A DNA stretch of 35,234 nucleotides, taken from Pelargonium nanum. Lineage: Eukaryota; Streptophyta; Magnoliopsida; Geraniales; Geraniaceae. A program made the translations under genes and the position numbers. The stretch covers positions 1 to 35,234 of the forward strand of contig JAYMTF010000486.1 in the NCBI GenBank assembly GCA_036897485.1. The letters are read 5' to 3'. Below are positions 31,479 through 35,234 of this stretch, piece by piece (the first letter of the stretch is position 1; each line of letters begins with the position of its first letter). The notes under the pieces were generated by a model. That model ran no database searches and was not told the DNA's origin. It saw only the letters and a list, made by a program, of their open reading frames with translations.

Positions 31479-32305
31479 TTATCGTGATATCACCGTCCTC
31501 ACCGAGTCGGCTCTCCGGCTTTTCAACGACCTCACGGAGTCGGTTGCTTCTCCGTCCATCGCCGTCAATTTTGAACGGTTGTTAGTTAACGACGAACAGC
31601 AACGATCGTCCTGAAATTCGGAGATTGAAAATTGTTCAGTGCTTGAAGATTTGAAAGCAAAAAAACAAACAGAGATTCAAAATTGCTCAGTGCTTGAAGA
31701 TTTAAACACACAAAATTGAAACTGAGAGTTTCAAAATTGTTCAGTGCTTGAAGATATGAACACAAAAGCACTGAAACAGAGGAGAGATTCAAAATTGTTC
31801 GTACCGGAGAGTGAAGATCTGGAGAATTTTCTCGCATTCGCTTCCTCGAAACTACCGTCACTGTCTCTGAAAACTCGTCGTCGCTACTGGAGGAGCTCGC
31901 GGCCGGAGGCGGTGGCGTGGAAGACCACGGCACCACCTGATTCTCGCCTTCCTCGTCGTCTTCGTCTTCCCGATCCTCTTCCTCCTCGTCTTCGAACTCG
32001 TCGTACTCATCGGCGTCGTCCTCTTCGTCGGAGTCGAGATCTTCATCGTTCTCGCTCTCGCTCTCGCATCTGTCGCTCACTCCGCCGGCGCACCGCTCGC
32101 AGACGGAGACAGTGCGGCCGAGCTTGGCGCCGGAGGCTTGCCACGGCGTCGGCGACTTGCACTCGTTGCAGAGGAGGCTTCTCGAGTGACGAGCGACGAG
32201 GAAGTTGGCGCCGTGGACCTTGGCGTCGCAGGTCCAGCAGAGGATCGCTTGGTCCGATTCGCAGTAGGTCTGCGCCGGAGACTTGCAGAGCTCACAGATC
32301 TTCAT
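31479..32305 (-). CDS. B-box zinc finger protein, 210 aa, two exons
   Basis: Exons on the minus strand are 32305-31805 and 31610-31479, separated by a 194-base intron (GTACGA donor, CGAATTTCAG acceptor). One B-box fills residues 4-40, with C4, C7, C15, D18, C23, C26, D27, H31 and H40. C46, C49, C69 and C72 (LLCNECK...SVCERC) could form a second, degenerate zinc site. A strongly acidic stretch (about 78-118) leads to NQVVPWSSTPPPPAASSSSS and a basic RKRMREN. Exon 2 adds a Ser/Arg-rich end. B-box proteins of plants act as transcriptional regulators in light and flowering responses through protein contacts; no CCT domain is present here. The frame is open to an upstream Met at 32398, but MKICELC is the usual family start. 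Reading through the intron would give 239 aa with a different tail. Confidence 0.85.
31611..31804 (-). repeat. Tandem repeat forming nearly the whole B-box gene intron
   Basis: Units start on the plus strand at 31623, 31674, 31728 and 31786 (partial), giving periods of 51, 54 and 58. Each shares TTCAAAATTG(T/C)TCAGTGCTTG followed by AAGAT. On the transcribed strand each unit reads GA(A/G)CAATTTTGAA then a pyrimidine-rich run and ATCTTCAAGCACT. The repeat covers 31623-31800 of a 194-base intron and contains no stop in the frame of exon 1. Confidence 0.8.
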
Positions 32306-33450
32306 CGGCGCTGCTGATACTGCTGGAAATTGCGAGGTTCGTTTTCGGTCTCTGAATTTTCTTTCAGTTTCTTGCGTTTTCTTTTCTTTTTCTTTCACTT
32401 TCTCGGAAATTCTCTCTGCGTTCGGTTTGGTTTCTCTCTCTATTTTCTGGGAGACATAAGAATTTAGATGAAGAAGGGGAGGGGCAAGTTGTATTGGTTA
32501 TAGAAAACAGCCCTGCTTTTCCTCTGTATTACGAAAATGCCACTCTTGTTAGTTTTTTGTTTTTGAACTATCCATTATGCTGAAGGTGATCATAAGATTC
32601 AAAACACAAAAGAACTAATATAGATTAGTGTAATATCTTGTTTAATTAGAGTAGTCCCTAGTATATAAACTTCAAAATTTTGTAGGGAATGTTTCAAACA
32701 TTTCATTTTCTATAATAAAAACCGTGAGTTCAAATCTTACGAGTTTAAAAGTATTACTAGTTAAGTACACATATATCGAAACTCTAATATAAACTGAAGG
32801 AACGAGTCAAATGATAGGTGCTTATGATCCACTATGCTCGAAGACAATCAAAATTTTTTTTCTTGTAAAACACGAAAATATGACATACTCCACATCTAAT
32901 AATAAAACATTATTTATGATATACTTAAGACTGAAAATAGCAAAACAAACTCCAAAACAATCAAATACATTTTGCCTCAAACACAAGTCGTCTCTCTAGA
33001 CACTCCCTAATGTACCTACAAAAAAGGAGTCATGACCGTTCCTATTTTTTAATCGTAAGTTCTCATTCACTTTTACAAGTCACTAGTAAATTACAAGTAC
33101 CTATAAAATATAACTTCTATCGCCATGTAGCGTGTACAAAAATGAGCGAAGCACTGACTCACACTAAATTACTTTCAACAAATTTTAGGCTGAGCGCCAG
33201 TGTCACTCTAATCTAATTCATCACATCGCTTCCTTGCTCAACCCAACATATTAGACTCGTTATTTTTAAGTGGCATTTTGTAGACTCAAAATAAACACGG
33301 CACAATTACAAAAATGTACCGGTCTCAACACTCTAATTTCGCATCGTATTCATGTTGTGCCGTGTTACACTATTACAACAAAATTTTCAAGTTAATTAAG
33401 ATTAGTGGGTGAAAGAAACAAAACCATTATCCATAAAATTGGTGTTGGAT
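32306..33450. other. B-box gene upstream region
   Basis: A CT/GA-rich leader lies next to the start codon, up to about 32450. A weak TATA-like TATAAC on the minus strand near 32500 is the only core-promoter candidate. Further upstream the DNA is AT-rich. A fragment near 33290-33370 (CACGGCACAATT, GTTGTGCCGTGTTA) is again hAT-like in style and forms an inverted pair. Confidence 0.4.
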
Positions 33451-33456
33451 GCTTAG

Positions 33457-33467
33457 ATATATATATA
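33457..33467. promoter_or_regulatory. TATA-like alternating repeat
   Basis: ATATATATATA borders the GC-rich island on its left. It could serve as a TATA box for a minus-strand promoter lying in the island, or it may be a plain microsatellite. Confidence 0.25.
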
Positions 33468-33529
33468 GTAGAATTGGCTAAGGGCAAAAGAGTAAATTGG
33501 ACAAAGAAGAAAACCCAAAGCTAGTTGTA

Positions 33530-33960
33530 GGGAGGTGTGGGTTGAGAAAGCAGTGGTGTCCGGTAGTGCCAAGTGTCGGATCCTGAGGGAGCAAACAGCT
33601 TCAAATATTGTGTGGTCGAAATCAAATCGCAATACCATGGTCCATGGTGTTGCTGTTTCCTCGGCGCTCGCAGCAGCACAGATATTTTGTTCCTCGCTTC
33701 GAAGCGTCCGATGGTGACGCGTCAACGCCACGTGGCGCGCTTCCCGCGGAGATTCCGATTCGCTTACGCTTCCTGATTCGCTTTCGCTCCCATGAGCTGG
33801 TCCGAGTGGCCTGTATTTGATTTCCCTCTCCTCCTCCTCCTGGGCCCCACCCCCTCTCTTCTCCACCGTTTATTCTTGATTGGAGCGACCCACGCGCTGG
33901 AAAGGGGAGCGTGGGGCTCACGGGGGAGTGCCGACAATATCATTTTCTCGTACTGTGTTT
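33530..33960. promoter_or_regulatory. GC-rich island with palindromic regulatory motifs
   Basis: This 430-base stretch is far richer in G+C and CpG than its surroundings. Within 33634-33737 it has ACCATGG-T-CCATGGT, the perfect palindromes CGCTTCGAAGCG (33695-33706), TGACGCGTCA (33715-33724) and CGCCACGTGGCG (33726-33737). The last contains the G-box CACGTG and the third has a bZIP-type TGACG core on both strands. Frames of up to 137 codons occur on both strands, but composition alone explains them and none is recognised. It is best read as a promoter or the edge of an unrecognised transcript. Confidence 0.45.
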
Positions 33961-35080
33961 TCGATTTCTTTTTAGCGATGGTGTTGAGTTGGGCTATAGT
34001 GAGTTGTCACTTGTCACTTCTTTCATGCTTTTTGTACCGTTGATTATACCATTTTTTTTTTTAATTTTTCTCTTGAATTTGTAAAAATGGATGAAGATGG
34101 TGATTATTTGAGCAAGAGTTTTGTTGAGATTGATCTAGAACTAAATTTTGTTTAGAATTGATATATATGTTTAGGCCGAGCGATGTCTAGGTAGGAACTC
34201 TTAAACGAGATTGAAATGGACGATTTTCGAATAAATTGTATTGTAGCTTTTAAATATTCTTTTTTATTTTATTTGTTTATTCTTTTCTACGAAGAACATG
34301 CATTTTTTTATCATTTGAGTTGATTGTCATAGGTGCATGAAAGGTAACATCCTCTTTGAAACTATTTGTGTTGATGAACCATCAGAGGACCTCGCCACCT
34401 CGGACTGTAATAGTTAAACTAATCTAATTTCTGTGCAACAACATGATATAAATGTTAACTATGGACATGTCGCACTTTGATTGAGTTGTATTTGTTACAT
34501 TTGTTATTTTTTCTAATGAGATTTTTAAGGATGGTTAGCTATGATTGGATGATATAACTTTTGGGATATTGATTGGAAGAGTGGGAGACTTGAAAAATAT
34601 AGAACATAAATGCAAAACCTTAGAGAAAAATGTCTACACTAACCAAGGACCAAACACATCACCATGTACTGTGTGGCCCATTTTCATGTTATTGGGCCTT
34701 TAATTCCAAACCCAATAGTTATGTAGAGTTTGATCCAAAGTAATGTTGGCATCAATTCCAAGTTACACCATTGGCTACATTTTATGTTGGTCAAATTTAG
34801 ATATTGTGATCTTCACAAGTAAGAATCTGTTAGGGATATAAAGAAAATTAAGAGTTGATAAACATGTTGATCATGATATTTACTTGGTGCTTCAATCTTT
34901 GTTCAGCAATGAGTTCAAATAATGGACGATAAAGATGTTAAAAAATAACTTCGATTTTCTAATATCACTAGATTTTTATATTTTAACATCTTGTGTTTAA
35001 GTTGTTTAAAAGTAACGATTGATGCGAGTTCATCAATAGTTATATATTAAATCACGTAATACGTTACTTTTTTTCTTTCT
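33961..35080. other. AT-rich intergenic DNA
   Basis: No gene seen. Two site II motifs (GGCCCA at 34675-34680 and TGGGCC at 34693-34698) lie about 400 bases left of a CT-rich stretch at the right edge and may belong to a promoter for a gene outside the window. Confidence 0.35.
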
Positions 35081-35234
35081 AACCTTCTTCTCTAGTTCTT
35101 CTTCTACAAATTTTCTTTGAACCACCGTCGGTATTTTTCGATCGGCGGTGGTTCAAGTTTCTCTTGTTGAATAATCTTAGATTCTTCTAAGGAAAAAACG
35201 GGCTTTCTCATCAGGACGGTGAGTTCTTGTCATG
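35081..35234 (+). other. Possible leader exon and hairpin at the right edge
   Basis: A CT-rich stretch (CCTTCTTCTCTAGTTCTTCT, near 35093-35112) is followed by an inverted repeat TGAACCACCG (35118-35127) and CGGTGGTTCA (35146-35155). The loop is 18 bases. At 35218 a GACGGTGAGT matches a donor splice site. This could be an untranslated first exon of a gene continuing to the right, but no coding sequence is visible. Confidence 0.25.

Noticed and set aside
31586-31804. Continuous C-terminal reading of the B-box gene through the tandem repeat
   Set aside because: A good donor and acceptor bracket the repeat, and splicing gives a Ser/Arg-rich end more like the family. I kept read-through only as a possible retained-intron form.
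31744-32355. A 203-codon arginine-rich frame on the plus strand
   Set aside because: It is the antisense of the acidic B-box gene exon; the GA-rich codons of the real gene create an open Arg/Ser frame on the other strand.
33453-33921. Overlapping open frames of 99 and 137 codons on the minus strand, and several on the plus strand
   Set aside because: GC-rich composition lowers stop frequency in all frames; no frame has a recognisable domain or clear splice partners.

Overview
The window looks like nuclear DNA of a dicot plant. Genes have short exons and GT-AG introns, AT-rich spacers, leader introns, plant-specific protein families (DUF789, B-box zinc finger, plant frataxin with a mitochondrial presequence) and plant-style short transposons (tRNA-derived SINEs, a hAT-type MITE). 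The species cannot be read from the sequence; nothing bacterial, organellar or viral was recognised.

Layout, left to right. A SINE fragment opens the window. A two-exon gene for a small single-pass membrane protein of the At5g23160-like group follows (+, 2087-2822). A 4.5 kb AT-rich spacer holds one minus-strand SINE with target-site duplications and a second copy of the SINE family seen at position 1. A DUF789 gene (+, CDS 8948-12321, 903 aa) has a 1.2 kb leader intron full of tandem repeats. Convergent to it is an SNM1/Apollo-type DNA-repair nuclease (-, 15653-13162, 404 aa) that lacks two residues of its metal-binding motif and has a MITE in its promoter. Next is a leucine-rich-repeat protein related to outer-arm dynein light chain 1 (-, 19428-16578, 695 aa) with a 1.8 kb leader intron and a TATA box near 21458. 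About 3 kb further on, in divergent orientation, is mitochondrial frataxin (+, 24598-27135, 189 aa) with five site II promoter motifs. A 4.3 kb AT-rich spacer precedes a B-box zinc-finger gene (-, 32305-31479, 210 aa) whose only intron is almost entirely a tandem repeat. The last 2.7 kb has no clear gene but contains a GC-rich island with a cluster of perfect palindromes.

These genes do not form a pathway; they are independent housekeeping or regulatory genes. Frataxin serves mitochondrial Fe-S cluster assembly, the Apollo-like protein belongs to a DNA-end and crosslink repair family, the B-box protein is a likely transcriptional regulator, and the other three lack a firm biochemical role. 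From memory, the frataxin and LRR genes are also close neighbours in Arabidopsis (At4g03240 and At4g03260), suggesting conserved microsynteny.

The strongest leads are the Apollo-like protein lacking the D-H of its HxHxDH motif, the B-box intron built from an open tandem repeat, the MITE carrying an E2F-type site into a DNA-repair promoter, and the palindrome cluster near 33.7 kb. I found no convincing new multi-gene system. All exon boundaries were worked out by eye from splice consensus and reading frame.
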